A stretch of 64,000 nucleotides of DNA from Spinellus fusiger (Eukaryota > Mucoromycota > Mucoromycetes > Mucorales > Phycomycetaceae). The translations under genes were made by a program, and so were the position numbers. The DNA lies in NCBI GenBank assembly GCA_025094145.1, contig JALLLS010000034.1:248001-312000 (forward strand). The letters are read 5' to 3'. Below are positions 11,607 to 23,048 of the stretch, in pieces. The first letter of the stretch is position 1; each line of letters opens with the position of its first letter. The notes under the pieces were generated by a model. That model searched no databases, was not told the DNA's origin, and was given only the letters and a program-made list of their open reading frames with translations.

Positions 11607-13145
11607 TTATTGCACTACAACACATATATCAGCCATGTTATCCTGATCATGTTCACTTGGTATAGAGGATATGGAGGACCGTCGTCGATGGAGTAGATCC
11701 ATATCAAGGGATGGTACCATTAAATGTCCTGTAGTGTCTGTAGGAGCTATTTCTCCAGTCTCTTCCTTGAGTCCCCAGTGATCAGGATCGACAGGACTAC
11801 TAGAGCCCCAGCAGGAGGAGTGGCCAGAACCAGGGCTAGGAAGAGGCGATTCTTCCTTTCGAATAAAATGAGGTAAATCAGAAGTGTCTTTTGTCATGGA
11901 TGGGATCACCAATGTAGGAGTTGTGTAGGCATCAGGAATAGTGGCTACTAGCACTGGCAAGGTTAATGTAGGGACTGTATTTGCATGATGATGGCCGGTA
12001 AAGGGCAGTGTCCACGGAGAAGAGGTTATTGGCAGAGTAACAGTAACAGTATAGGAGAATTCGGAATACCTTCCCATATGATTCTGAGAAGAGGGTACAC
12101 AGTGAGAGGGTATGTGGAATTGAAGAATAGCCTGGCCCTGAGATTGTTTTGCAATAGAAACAGGAAAGGTCTCGGTACAGATGGACTGGTGTTTTTCCTT
12201 GATGCCACCAATGATGGGTGCATCTTCTGTCCATAGAGGAGGATCCGGAAGAGGTGTGGCGGTTGAGTTGAAAGTAACCTGGATGGTTGTAATCTTGTGT
12301 TCTGATGCGTTTGTGATTGTCAGTTTAATAGTGCACACATCACCTATTAAGCATGATGGCCTCATTACTGTTCTTTTTTTCTATAGAATGGGGTATGTTC
12401 ACGTAGGTATGTCTGTGTGTAGTCTTACCTGGACAGTAGGAAGTCTTGATCAGTTCTCCCTCCATTTTAATACGAGTATCTCCCTTGGTAAAGACTTGAC
12501 ATCCCTTCTCAGGTTCACTGGATCTACACCCATTAGGGTTGAGTGCGCCTTTGACTAGAGGGAGGTAGAAAATAGATACAGGTAGAGTGTCTATGCCATA
12601 GGGAGATTCCAGATGATACTCTAGATGACCTTGTAGAGCATAGTTGATGCTATGTTTTATGCGAGTATCCCGCATCGATGAGGGGTAGTTGGTGTGAGGA
12701 AGACAAATGGCAAATAAGTACACTGAACTACCTTTTGGTAATTCAGAACGTTTTTGATCTATATCGTTTGTTGATAAAGAAAAAAAAAAGGTTTTGTGAT
12801 CCACCGTCATTTAAGTTTGAGTCTTCTTGCCGCCTTCTCCTTCCTCTTACCTGCCCTTGCCTTTCCCCACACATATTCATCCACAGAAAACAGAGTACTC
12901 TTAGTCTTATTCTTGTTTGATTCTTCACATCGAAATGAAACACGGATATTGTACGCCCATAAAGGTTTATCGAGAGTAAGAGTGATAGACCCTATGCAAA
13001 GTAGCTGTGAGTCTCTACTGTTTGGTAAATCCTACTTACCATTGACTACGGATCCAGGCCCAAATGCCACTTGTTGATCATGGCCAGAGCTTACAGAGAG
13101 TTTGAATGAACTCACAGTAGAAGAATTCAATTTCGTAAAGAGCAT
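11607..13145 (-). CDS. Arrestin-fold protein (alpha-arrestin/ART-like)
   Basis: Four exons (13145-13040, 12991-12851, 12758-12429, 12367-11607) give 445 codons. The N-terminal arrestin sandwich is shown by FGPGSVVNGSITLTLDKPLW and the following IRVSFRCEE strand (about residues 26-60). The link segment ELPKGSSVYLFAICLPHTNY then follows, corresponding to the family's LPxG...F.LP element. The C-terminal arrestin domain begins at about residue 193 with GDVCTIKLTITN. Such proteins act as adaptors for endocytosis of membrane proteins. The typical ubiquitin-ligase PPxY motif was not seen, so the partner is unclear. Residues about 340-445 are Ser/Pro-rich and probably disordered. Intron 2 ends in a T10 tract followed by ATATAG; this acceptor is the only one that keeps frame and homology. 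Confidence 0.82.
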
Positions 13146-14050
13146 TTCTTTACTATTGATATTTTAAGAGAGAAAAAAAAAGAGGATAATTTAAGAGAAG
13201 AAAAAAAAAGACTAAGGCTTATGGTATATTTCCCCTTTCCAGGCAGATTATGACAGTCATTGGCCAAGTGGGTTTTGCATGACTATTCACCAGGCATTTG
13301 AGCGTACATGACCCATACATAGAAATAACGGAATCCAAAAATAGAGACATCCATCAATCAATAGTGAGTATTTCATCGTTCCTTTTCAAGACCATTGAAT
13401 TAAGACCTACAATATTATATCTATTTTAGGAATTTAAATAAGCTAAATATAGGCAACAAATTCATTTATGAAGTCTTACACTTGAAATTGATTGAATAAT
13501 AAATCAACGAGGAAATTCGATTGTCAATAGCATATAAAACATAAAGAGCTGTCTCACTTTTGTTTGAGTTGAAGTAGTGTGTAGGTGTGTCACTGATGTA
13601 AAAATACTATAGAGATTTTGGACTTTTTTTTAATAGATATAATAAGAGTCACCTATAGAGTGAAACGGAGCAATGGCAGGTGGAGTACTGGACACTATTG
13701 AATACGAGAAAGTGTAGGGCAAGATAATAAGAATAAAATACTCCTAGCTGTTTAGCAAAGTAAATTGTAGATAGAAAAGACCACATAATTACAGCAATAT
13801 ACCAAATAGAAAATAAAAACAAAATCTCTACATATGATATGTATGTTTTAATATCAATGAATCCTTTATGATAAAGAATGAAGATTGAATATGAGAAATA
13901 ATAATGACACTTTTTTATTTTTATTTTTATTTTTTAAATAAACTTACTCTTTAATAATGAATAATGTATTTTATACGATACATTGAATGCATCGGCATTT
14001 GTAGAGATGATGCACCAAAAGATAAGGTGGATATAAAGTAAACAAAAATA
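13146..14050. other. AT-rich spacer upstream of the arrestin-like gene
   Basis: Probable promoter region at 13146-13400, then AT-rich DNA without recognisable coding sequence. Confidence 0.5.
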
Positions 14051-14053
14051 ATT

Positions 14054-15000
14054 GTGTCTTTTAGATTTCTGGCTATTTCTATGCCAAAAAGAAGATCATA
14101 TACTTTATTTCTCGTTTCTAATAACACTACTCTTCTTCTAATGTCTGTAAAATCCGACACTGTAAACATCTTCTCTAAAACTCCTTGGAGATATCAAAAG
14201 TGTACAAACAATGCTATTTGCTTTACCATCCTACACGAGGTGCTGAACATGAACTATATTCTGACCAAAGCATCTCGAATGTTTAAGGTGCCTACCTCCA
14301 CTGTCTTCCATATTAAAACATTCTAAAGAAACCAAACCGAGTTAAACCTTTGCCCAAGAGTGGTCGAAAGATGGTGAAAAGGCCTTTTCTTTCAGCGAAA
14401 AATAAAACACACGGAGGCAAGGCTCTAATGGGTCTTTGAGAATATAAGCTAGACTTATGAGCAGTGCTTTGAGGTTATCTAGTCAGATGAGTTCAGAGTG
14501 GAGTTCATAAGCTGCGATAACACTGTCAAGGTCATCAGACCCTATGGCACGGCCTATCATCCTGAGAATATGCTGGAAACAAAGAAGTTTGGAGGTAGTG
14601 GAGTAATAGCATGGGGCTGCTTTAGTGAGAGAGGGTGTTGGGGGAAGTGTACTGCCATGCACTCAGACATATTTCTCTTTTAAACCCTGGCATCATTGGC
14701 TGATTACAGGTGGACAATGCAAGATCTCATAAGAGTAAAACAACTCAATTAAAGAGTGGGAGATAGTATAGTAATGACTCTTTAATGGCCCTTGTAAAAC
14801 CCTGATCTCAGTCCAATAGGGCTTCTGTAGGCCCACCTCAGGAAGGGTATCAGGAAGGATAGATGGGTATATTCTATCAAGGAGAAGTTGGAGACAGCCC
14901 TGATGATGGAATGGGACAAAATGTTTAAAGAAGTGACGAACACCCTCATTGCCAGCATAGGGCAGAGATGCCAAGCTGTCATTGATGCCAAAGACTAATA
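14054..15000 (+). pseudogene. Decayed Tc1/mariner-type transposase
   Basis: Fragments in shifting + frames match the Tc1 DDE transposase layout. An HTH-like TKASRMFKVPTSTVFHI lies near 14265-14315. SDEFRVEFIS is the first catalytic Asp region, near 14485. GGSGVIAWGCFSERG is near 14590, NPDLSPIG (the third catalytic region, where DLNPIE is usual) near 14810, and a C-terminal QRCQAVIDAK near 14965. Several stops and frameshifts interrupt it, so it cannot encode an active enzyme. No clear terminal inverted repeats were found. Confidence 0.82.
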
Positions 15001-15129
15001 GTGGTTACTAAGCAACCTTGTAATAAAAAAAACACCTTTATGTATTATCAACACTCTTATCTTTATCTAATAAATTCATAGAGCTATAACACTTATGAAA
15101 AATATAAATCTAAGAAAGAAAATCTGCAT

Positions 15130-15890
15130 TGAAAACTACTGATTGCTTATTGAGAGTCACTTTACAATGAACGTCTTGTGGATTGCAATGAGCTCAAGAA
15201 TAGCCTTTGGTAGTGTTTATTAGATAATTATATTGTTTTGCTTTATGGATAATAGTACATTCCATTGACCAGCTATTCTTATATTGGAAGATGTTTAAGT
15301 ATCAAGTTATTGTTTTCTATAGAAAACAACATCTTAAATAACGTCTTTATCACTCTTCTTATATATTACACTTTAGCTTCTTTCCTACAATTAATCAAGT
15401 CAAACAATTCATACTCTAATTGCCTTGGGCTTAAAAGACAGTATTAGAAACAATACTTTGTTATCATCAAGCACCACTGTTAATACCAATTACAATGAGA
15501 TAATTGAAGTGGTCATGAATTTAGAGTCAGTGAATGGCTATAGTGCTCTTAATATAAGTGAGTTTGGTTCTATTTTATGGACAATGGCCACTAGAGTTGA
15601 CTCCGTGTGTCCTACAATAAATCTTTCTTAAGCAGTGTTATGTTGCAAATACTATGGGCTTATAGTTAACACATGTTAAACATTAAATGCAGTGATTGAG
15701 TTTCAATGTCAGGTTTACTTCTTCCTTTTATCCAACTTTATAGTGTTTAATTGCACAGTCCATAGTCAATGCTAAAGCAGACAGACAGTGAAAAGGCCTT
15801 TTCAAACACATTAACCAACCAAAGAAATACCATAATTTTATTGTTCGTATATTTCTTTATATATCCCAGAAATCCTCTGTTGATATGAGA
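15130..15890 (+). repeat. Dispersed repeat family A, copy 1
   Basis: A roughly 0.75-kb segment with a diverged second copy in the same orientation at about 54480-55250. Shared landmarks include AGTATTAGAAACAATACTTTG, the GAATTTGGTTCTATTTTATG-like block, TCTTTCTTAAGCAG, and a 3' part with CCTTTATATATCCCA. One frame of this copy (15425-15631) is open for 68 codons but is broken in the other copy. No family was recognised. Confidence 0.8.
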
Positions 15891-16279
15891 CAAGAGACAC
15901 ACAGGACCTCGTAAGGCTGGTTACTCATACGGAGATTGACAGAAAAGAGAAGAGTATGGCATGACAGAAGGCAAACTACTAGTTGTAATAATAATAGTAC
16001 CCTATGGGAATACAGAAAGAAAACAAGTCGAGAACAAGAAACAGTCAGCTGTCCAAGTCCTTAAAGCCTATCTTGTTTATACTCTAGGAAGCTGTTTGGA
16101 TTAAAGTCTATTTTATTAAAGATGTAGACAACTACACTGTCTGTTGTTCTTCGTGACTTTTGCCTTTTTTATTTTGTTTGCCTTTGTTTGGCATATAAAC
16201 CAACAGTTGTGATCTGGTAAGTGTTTGTGCATGTTTATTATGTCTTACATGTTAGTCAGTTTCTATTATATATTATATT
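15891..16279. other. Spacer between repeat A and the Fanzor relic
   Basis: Slightly higher GC at 15900-16130. It could hold the decayed upstream part of the Fanzor element, but I could not trace a frame. Confidence 0.4.
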
Positions 16280-16910
16280 ATTTTAATAAACCCAGTGAAT
16301 CCATTAAAAAGGCAAGAAGAAGGTGCCAGTGCAAGGGTAATACGACACACACATAGAGAGTACATTAATACATCTTGAACTAATTATTTTTACTGTTTTA
16401 TTAGTGAGGAGGGGCATTGGCACCTAGAAAGATTAGAGTATGATCCTACCAAACTACCAGTCGTTGTTTATGGCACAGGAATGAAGGAAAAGATGCTGCC
16501 AAGTTCAAAGGTCATCGTGTTGATTTGACGAGAGTTTTATATCAATCATTGAAAAAAAAGAGACAAAAGGGTGGAGATCTTGTAGTTGATGTCGATAAGT
16601 TTCGAACATCGAGAATAAACATGATTGACGTCTCACCCAATATAAAAAGCTCTTCTAACAGTTACTCTTATTTTTGTTCTCAAGATCTGCCACACTTATA
16701 TTACAAATAGCCTCATAGAGGTATTAATAAATTTCAACAGTATCCACGCTTGCCAAAGTTGTGGAATTGTTTGGAACAGAAATGTGAATGCATTAAAGAA
16801 TATCTATACAATCACAGAAGAGGTCTTAAATGGTCGCCACAGACCAATTTCATTCTGTTGAGAAAAATAGATATTTGTATTCATATTTTACTATATCGCC
16901 ACATCGAAGG
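16280..16910 (+). pseudogene. Fanzor (eukaryotic TnpB-like RuvC nuclease) relic, subtype 1
   Basis: Fanzors are eukaryotic relatives of TnpB, the RNA-guided nuclease family ancestral to Cas12. Seen here: LPVVVYGTGMKEK (about 16460-16495), then after a frameshift AAKFKGHRVDLTRVLYQSL. This is followed by GGDLVVDVDKFRTSRI, the stretch leading into the RuvC zinc ribbon. A second frameshift leads to a C-terminal ACQSCGIVWNRNVNALKNI and NGRHRPISF. That end matches the TnpB/Fanzor layout CxxC...WNRDVNAxxNI...GxxRPxxF. The Asp of RDVNA (the last RuvC catalytic acid) is Asn here, and the first CxxC is missing. An internal intron-like gap spans about 16335-16404. Frameshifts and the lost Asp make it non-functional. 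Confidence 0.78.
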
Positions 16911-17194
16911 TAGTTTCCTCCAGGATTTAGATATTTACAGGTAAATCTACATAATCTTTATTTAAAAACTAACATGAATACATAATTTATTTTTGCTCCT
17001 TTTCAAATCGGTATCATTATTTAAACAATTGTAGTTTGACTATTTTCTTTTATATCCTAAAGATCTTTAAGTGTGTAGCTTATTTACTTGAATAAACTAC
17101 AGTATTGTATTACTAGATATTATAATGTCTTTTTGCATGAAAAAATTCAATAAGATACACTTCATCATTTTTTTAAAAAGATATTTTACCTGTA

Positions 17195-18250
17195 TCACAG
17201 GTTTCCGTTAGTGAGTCAACCGAGACACCAGTGATCATTGGGGAAGGAGAAGGGTAAACAAGAAGGCTTGGACCTTTTCTTGTTTCTAGGTGTATCTTTA
17301 TATTTTCTTTTGTTCTATCTACAAAAGTACTATGAGAGGGTACCATCTTCCCTTGGAGGCATTAGACTATGTCCAAAGTTCAATGTAGCAGCTAGATCAC
17401 AGTTCCAAAGCCTCAATGTCTTGTCTTTCATACAATATTGGTTTGAACACCTATTTGAAGGGAGAAAGATGAGTTTCTTTTTTGATATAAAATTAAGAAG
17501 AAATGACCTGAGAAGACTATGACATTTAACTTGAAGTATTTTTGTTCATTGATAGAGCCTGAGGTTCTTGACATGTTTAAATGTTTCCAAAGATGAGAAC
17601 TTGCACCCAGGACACAGGCTCAATGTTTTGAATTCATTGATAAGATAGAGTTTGAATCCTTCTTTCTTCAACATCCTCCGCATGCCTTTTCCCTTTATTG
17701 TCATTCATCTGGTAGGATTACCACCTGAATAACTTGCTATAGGCTCTTCATCATTCTTCTATAAAAAGCAAATATATGTAAGAACCTTAGGTTGAATCTA
17801 TAAGCATGTTGTATTTACTTTAGTTTATTCGTATCTTGTTGGCTGTATAACATCTTTAGTTTAGAAAGAATAGATAGAAATGTAGTGAAAAAGAGGAAAT
17901 AAATAGTTATTTTATTAGCAACACTGAATAGTATTAGCTATTATTTATCATCTATTGATGTTATGGCGTTGTCAATAGCTTCTTAAGTCCAAAGGTATTT
18001 GGTTTAGTTAACGTACAATTAACTCTGCTCTTATTTATTCAACTTGTTTGTTATTCTTTTATTCTTTTATACTTTAATGATTACTACAAATAGAAAAACT
18101 TGGCAGAAATCACCACCAAAAGACATACATTCTAATGCAGGCTGTTGTACTTTTATATTATCTCTAAAATATCTATCAACTGTATTAAATATGCTACGAC
18201 TTAGATGCTTTATTCAATACCATTGATTCTGTAGCTGTCTTATTTATTTA
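17195..18250 (-). pseudogene. Fanzor relic, subtype 2, copy 1
   Basis: On the minus strand: EEPIASYSGGNPTR (about 17755-17715), then GKGMRRMLKKEGFKLYLINE followed by FKTLSLCPGCKF (about 17695-17600), then FKHVKNLRLY. After a short gap come KCHSLLRS and RLWNCDLAATLNF (about 17420-17380). The order matches the C-terminal half of Fanzor proteins: basic helix, IxEFxTSxxCPxC zinc-ribbon half, KNPRxY, HGLLRC, then WNRDxxAxxN with the RuvC Asp. Here the Arg is Cys but the Asp is kept. Stops and frameshifts are present. The segment 17700-18240 is shared with the copy at 33300-34400, so it is probably part of the same element, but I could not read protein there. Confidence 0.72.
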
Positions 18251-18929
18251 TTTATAAACTGTTAAATGTTAACCTCTTGTTTCTATAATAAATGGGATCT
18301 GAAGTAACAGTATTATGCACACCACTTAGTATATCTTTTCTCAGTGTGTCTTGGTTGTGCCGTATAGAATTCAGACAACCTTATTCAATGTTAGCATGAA
18401 TGTCTACTCTACACTGATAAGAGAGCTTTTCAAATAAATGCGAGAGATTTATTCTTCTATACATTAGTCTGAAGCAGTAGTGTTTTATTGTGCTTATCTT
18501 GACATTTTGGTTATTGATTGAGCATGTATTTATAGTCCAATCTAACTATCCTATATGAAAAAAAAGTACTTAGCTCATAGGATTATATAACTGATTCATC
18601 TCACTCATTCTTTAGAGTAAGCTGCCGTTTCTTGGTCATATCACAATGTCTCTACTTTCTGTCTAATATCTATCATTATTTGAACAATTGTAATGACTTT
18701 TGCGCAAATAGCCATACTTACAACAGCTTGTATATCTATCTTGAAGATGGTTCACTCAAAGAATGCTATCGGGTATATAATTATGATGAACAAGTATGTT
18801 CAAGAAAGTGTGAATACAGCCACACTCAATTGAGTTGAATACTTTTGAATATAAATATCAGGACGAAATAGATAAGACATGTTCAACATTAAATAAAACA
18901 TTCAACATTTGATCTATAAGCTCCAAACT
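18251..18929. other. AT-rich spacer
   Basis: No gene or repeat recognised. The stretch near 18838 (ATACTTTTGAATA) loosely mirrors ATCCAAAAGTAT near 20430, so these may be worn terminal repeats of the Tc1 relic between them. This is weak. Confidence 0.35.
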
Positions 18930-19990
18930 TAAGCATATCAAGTCTCAATATCTTTATTTATCGAAAATAGAATAATACAGTTAATATTTTGTATGGTCTC
19001 TTTTGGCATCAATGATAGCCTGACATTTGTCTGTCATACTCTGAACTCATCGTTGTGCAAGTTCAACACTAACTTTCTACATTGATAATAGATACCCTTC
19101 TTTCTTTAATTCATATTTCCAAGGCGTATCAGACATGTTCAATTGAGTTCAAGTCAGGGATTTGTGTGGGCCAGTAATTAAAGCCCCTAATTTGATGTGT
19201 CTCTTTTCACCATCTAGCATAGGCCCCAGTATGACAGTCATCACCCTCTTCTTGTAACAGAAGCTCACTGTTTTCTTTCTGATACAATTTCATGAACCAA
19301 AGATGGAACTCACCAGCCAAAATTCTGATGTATTCGTCTTGGTTTACACTGCTATCAACAACGACTAATAAGCCAAATCCATTAGCCTAATAGTAGCTCT
19401 AAAACATCATACCATTGCCACCAAACTATATTGTTGGAATAATAGGGTTATAACTATATCGTTCTCTAACTATTTTAATGACACAGGCATTTCTATTGCT
19501 CTTTTTCATAATGTATGTTGACTCATCAGACTAAATGATACCTCTCCACTAATCACTTGTTTAACTGGCATGTTCCTTAGCCCAACGAAGCTGTTTCTCT
19601 TTGTGTTTTTTTTCAGTGAAGGCTAGCTCGTGGTCTACAGAAAAGGATACATACTCTAACTGATTACAGTAGCTGATAAGGGTGTTTCTACTTATATCAA
19701 CCTCAAACTTCAATATTCCCAATGTAAGCTGATTGTATGAGGCAAATTGATTCTTTCTAATAACATCTTTCCAGGTGTCTTAAATCCATCTCATTCACTT
19801 TTTTATTTTTTTATTTATGTTTTTCATGACTCTAAATGCAACAATGATCCACACTCTTTGATGTTTCTAACACTACTTTAAACTATAGGCCTTTTTCCTC
19901 TCAATCACAGCCAACCTTAATCCGGTCTTTAACTGGTAATAAATACCCAATAACCTTCTATCTTTTGTCTTGTCCTATTATCCACAAATG
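18930..19990 (-). pseudogene. Decayed Tc1/mariner-type transposase
   Basis: Minus-strand fragments in Tc1 order: IIWSDESTYIMK (first Asp; about 19530), GGNGMMFWSYY-like (with one stop; about 19420), NGFGLLVVVDSSVNQDEY (about 19370), LLLQEEGDDCHTGAYARW (second acidic region; about 19230), WPTQIPDLNSIEHV (third catalytic region; about 19150) and DAKRDHTKY (about 18995). Multiple stops occur, some at expected Trp codons. No functional copy. Confidence 0.85.
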
Positions 19991-21528
19991 TAATATTCTG
20001 AATATCCATTTGAAATACTGTGTTGGCCTAACACTATTGAGAAAGAACAGAGCTCCATACAATAGAAATAAGTCTCTCTTTTTCCCTTTTATCACCAAGC
20101 TTCCCAACAAATATTAAATAACAAATTCAACGAGGGCGACTGCACATTATCCATCAACTAATCAAATAGCCGGATTCACCCTTCTTTAAAAGTGATTTTT
20201 CAGTAATTATATAAAAATATTCAAGTTGCATATAGACCATTCATAGTGATGCATCCACTATAGGTAATAGTACACATTAGAATGGTATATCATTCTTATT
20301 AGATGATCTTGACCAAGGATAATCAACAGATCAGTCAGATTATAGTATAAGAATATCTATAGCCACTACTAAATATTGTTATAACATAAAAAGGACTTTT
20401 TCACTAAAGGGGAAAAAGGTATCCAAAAGTATAAAGCTAATAAGGAAAGATGCAATACACTAATTCTCAGCACTATGCACATTCAGCCTAAAGATATACT
20501 TCAAGAATGCTATGCACGTATTTATACTCATTTAACTTTATGAAAAAAGAGATTGATAATTAATAACAATCAATGGATTACAGTCGACTGTGGGCTTTTG
20601 TATGCCTTTTCTTCTTCCTATTCATCTCGTACAAATGATAAGCAACATTATTCTATTCTTGACTCATTCAATGCATTCACAACAATTGCTTTTATAAAAT
20701 AGATATCCAATGATAAATGAATGACATAATACCCTAGTACTAATACTTGTTTATAGCTTGTCTTTATTTGTATGTAATGTAGACTGTGATTGTTAACAAA
20801 TATAAATCCAGTGGTTATTATCCATATGTCTCGCCTACCCTCCGACCAATTTCAATAGTATGTATATGGGTTCAAGAAGTAGTAAGTTGACGGTATTCAA
20901 AAGGTAGAATCAACAAGAAAGAGTCATATAAGGGTCTATTGATGTGTCAGTGTGTTATTATTATTATTTAAAAAAGAAAAAGAAAAAGAGAATGCCCTTG
21001 CTATGTGTCGTATGTATCAACACCATTCACCACCACTATGACTATAGTTTATTATAGTCTATTGAGTTTGATCATATTACCATATATTTACACATTCTTT
21101 TGATATCATACCTCAACACTCTATCAGAATCACACACCACTCTATGAAAACAAATCCATTCGGACTCTCCTTATACTTTAAGGAGCCCCTTTATTCTACT
21201 TGCTGTAGAAATTTAACATACTCCCTTGCTATGTCTTGTCAGTAGGACAGACAGTTCTTTATCTACCTTTACTAGAAGAGTTCTAGTTCACACAATGAAT
21301 CCAGTGTCCTTCCATAGAATTATTCATTGAGATGTTCTTATTCAAACCAACTCTAGATTCTATTCTTTGTTCTCTTCTTTTCTCACTCTCTTTGAAATGT
21401 TTGTACAAATAAATAATATTAATAAAAAATAAAATAAAAATAAAAACACCATTGATAAAAGTAGGAAAAAGAAAGAACGAATGGAAATAAATAAGCAATG
21501 CACAGTGAATACAAACAAATGACTATTT
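19991..21528. other. AT-rich spacer downstream of the Ral-like gene
   Basis: No gene recognised. The terminal part probably contains the 3' UTR of the Ral-like gene. An A-rich/GAAAAA tract lies near 20960-20995. Confidence 0.5.
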
Positions 21529-22401
21529 CTACAAAATGACACATCTTCCTTTCTTTGACTTGGCGTCTGATACAGACAGTTGCTCTTTACGATCTCTAAT
21601 ATTCCTCATTAACACTGTATAGATTTCGTCTACATTCTGTCGTGTCTTTGCTGATGTCTCTATATACTGACAGTTCCAATCCTGTGCCAATTGTTGGGGT
21701 TCACTGGATGCCACTTTACGTAAATGACCAAGATCCACTTTGTTTCCTACGAGAATGAACGGAATCTAATAAAAAAAGGTATTCTCGTGTCATCTCTCCT
21801 GTCTTGTTTTTCTTTTTCTTTTTCTTTCTTTCTATAATATAATAAAGCATGCACAGCTACTTACAGTATCATCATCCAGCACTCTAAGAATCTGATCCCG
21901 AAACTCTTGTGTGTGCTCAAAAGATTCATGTTCACACACCGAGAATATACATAAGAAGCCCTCTCCCGACCGATAATAATTATCACGAATCTAAAGAAAC
22001 CCATGTCTATTATCAGTATTTCTTTCCTATGTGTCAATAGACACAAGCCTACAGAAAGAGAAAAGAGAAAAGAAAAAAAAAGGTAGACTTACTGCAGCAT
22101 ACTCTTCTTGTCCTGCTGTATCGAGAATATCAATCTGGCATTCCTGTCCATCCAACACGACCTTTTTACGGTAAGCTACACCAAGAAAAAGAGAAATAAA
22201 AAAGAAAGAAAGAAAAAGAAACAGTCAACCACCAGCACCTTTCTCCTATCAATACCACCTACAGTCTGCTTTTGTCGGATCGTATTCTTCTACAAAGTCA
22301 CCATACATGTATTGCAGTGTGAGGGCGGATTTTCCAACACCACCAGACCCCACCATAATAACTTTATGAAGTGCAGTAGCGTGTTTAGATTTCTTTGCCA
22401 T
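21529..22401 (-). CDS. Ral-like Ras-superfamily small GTPase
   Basis: A membrane-attached GTP switch; Ral proteins act through the exocyst in secretion and polarity. Exons 22401-22263, 22175-22093, 21990-21865 and 21765-21529 give 194 codons. P-loop GSGGVGKS at residues 18-25, switch II DTAGQE from 65, NKVD at 124-127, ETSAK at 152-156, and a CAAX box CVIL at the C-terminus. Leu in the last position predicts geranylgeranylation. [17 protein letters not shown] in switch I and [18 protein letters not shown] favour Ral over Ras or Rap, where PTIEDSY is usual. The exon 1/2 splice sits inside the switch I KADSY stretch. The gene lies 647 bp downstream of MED4 on the same strand. Confidence 0.93.
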
Positions 22402-22423
22402 TGGAGTAAAGTAAGAAAGTAAG

Positions 22424-22444
22424 AAAGTAAGAAAGTAAGAAAGT

Positions 22445-22480
<36 letters not shown>

Positions 22481-22482
22481 GA
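22424..22482. repeat. (GAAA)n / (GTAAGAAA)n microsatellite in Ral-like 5' region
   Basis: Purine-rich tandem units immediately upstream of the Ral-like ATG, probably in its 5' UTR or promoter. Confidence 0.9.
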
Positions 22483-22828
22483 AAACAAAAACAAAAAAGA
22501 AAGAAAGAGAAAACAAAGAATAGAAATAGAAATGGGCCAATAGCTTATCCTGAGCATGAGCATTTCACAAAGACACTCTAAGCTTGACGTCACTTTACAC
22601 GTGTTCTTGCTTCTTATTTCTATGCATAGACTCCATTGAGCCAGTGACTATAAAGGGCTGATGGGTCACCAGGCTCCATGGCCACTCTAGGCCGATGACC
22701 AGTGGAGGGGAGGAGACACTATGGAGAAAACATAGAGAAAGACTGTTCTAGTGATAGGATGTATGTGGAGTGGTGAATTTGACACGTGGGGAGGTATTCC
22801 TGTGTCTATTCTTATAGTGCAAGTGATA

Positions 22829-22952
22829 GTATCCATTGTATCCATTGCATCCATTGTATCCATTGTATCCATTGTATCCATTGTATCCATTGTATCCATT
22901 GTATCCGTTGTATCCATTGTATCCGTTGTATCCGCTGTATCCGTTGTATCAT
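22829..22952. repeat. 9-bp minisatellite (ATCCATTGT)n
   Basis: About 13 units of ATCCATTGT, with variants carrying CATTGC, CGTTGT and CGCTGT toward the right end. The 9-bp period keeps several frames open on both strands, but nothing supports translation. Not a CRISPR: there are no spacers. Confidence 0.95.
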
Positions 22953-23048
22953 ATATATATCAATCCTATCATTCACTCTACCCACACTCTTCTTGCACCT
23001 CCCTTTCTTTATTATTAATAGTAAAAAGACACTTAGCAACCGTGACTA

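Noticed and set aside
18838..20440. Terminal inverted repeats of the Tc1 relic at 18930-19990
   Set aside because: Only about 12 loosely matching bases; could be chance in AT-rich DNA.
22829..22952. Possible CRISPR-like array
   Set aside because: Pure 9-bp tandem units without unique spacers; the genome is eukaryotic.
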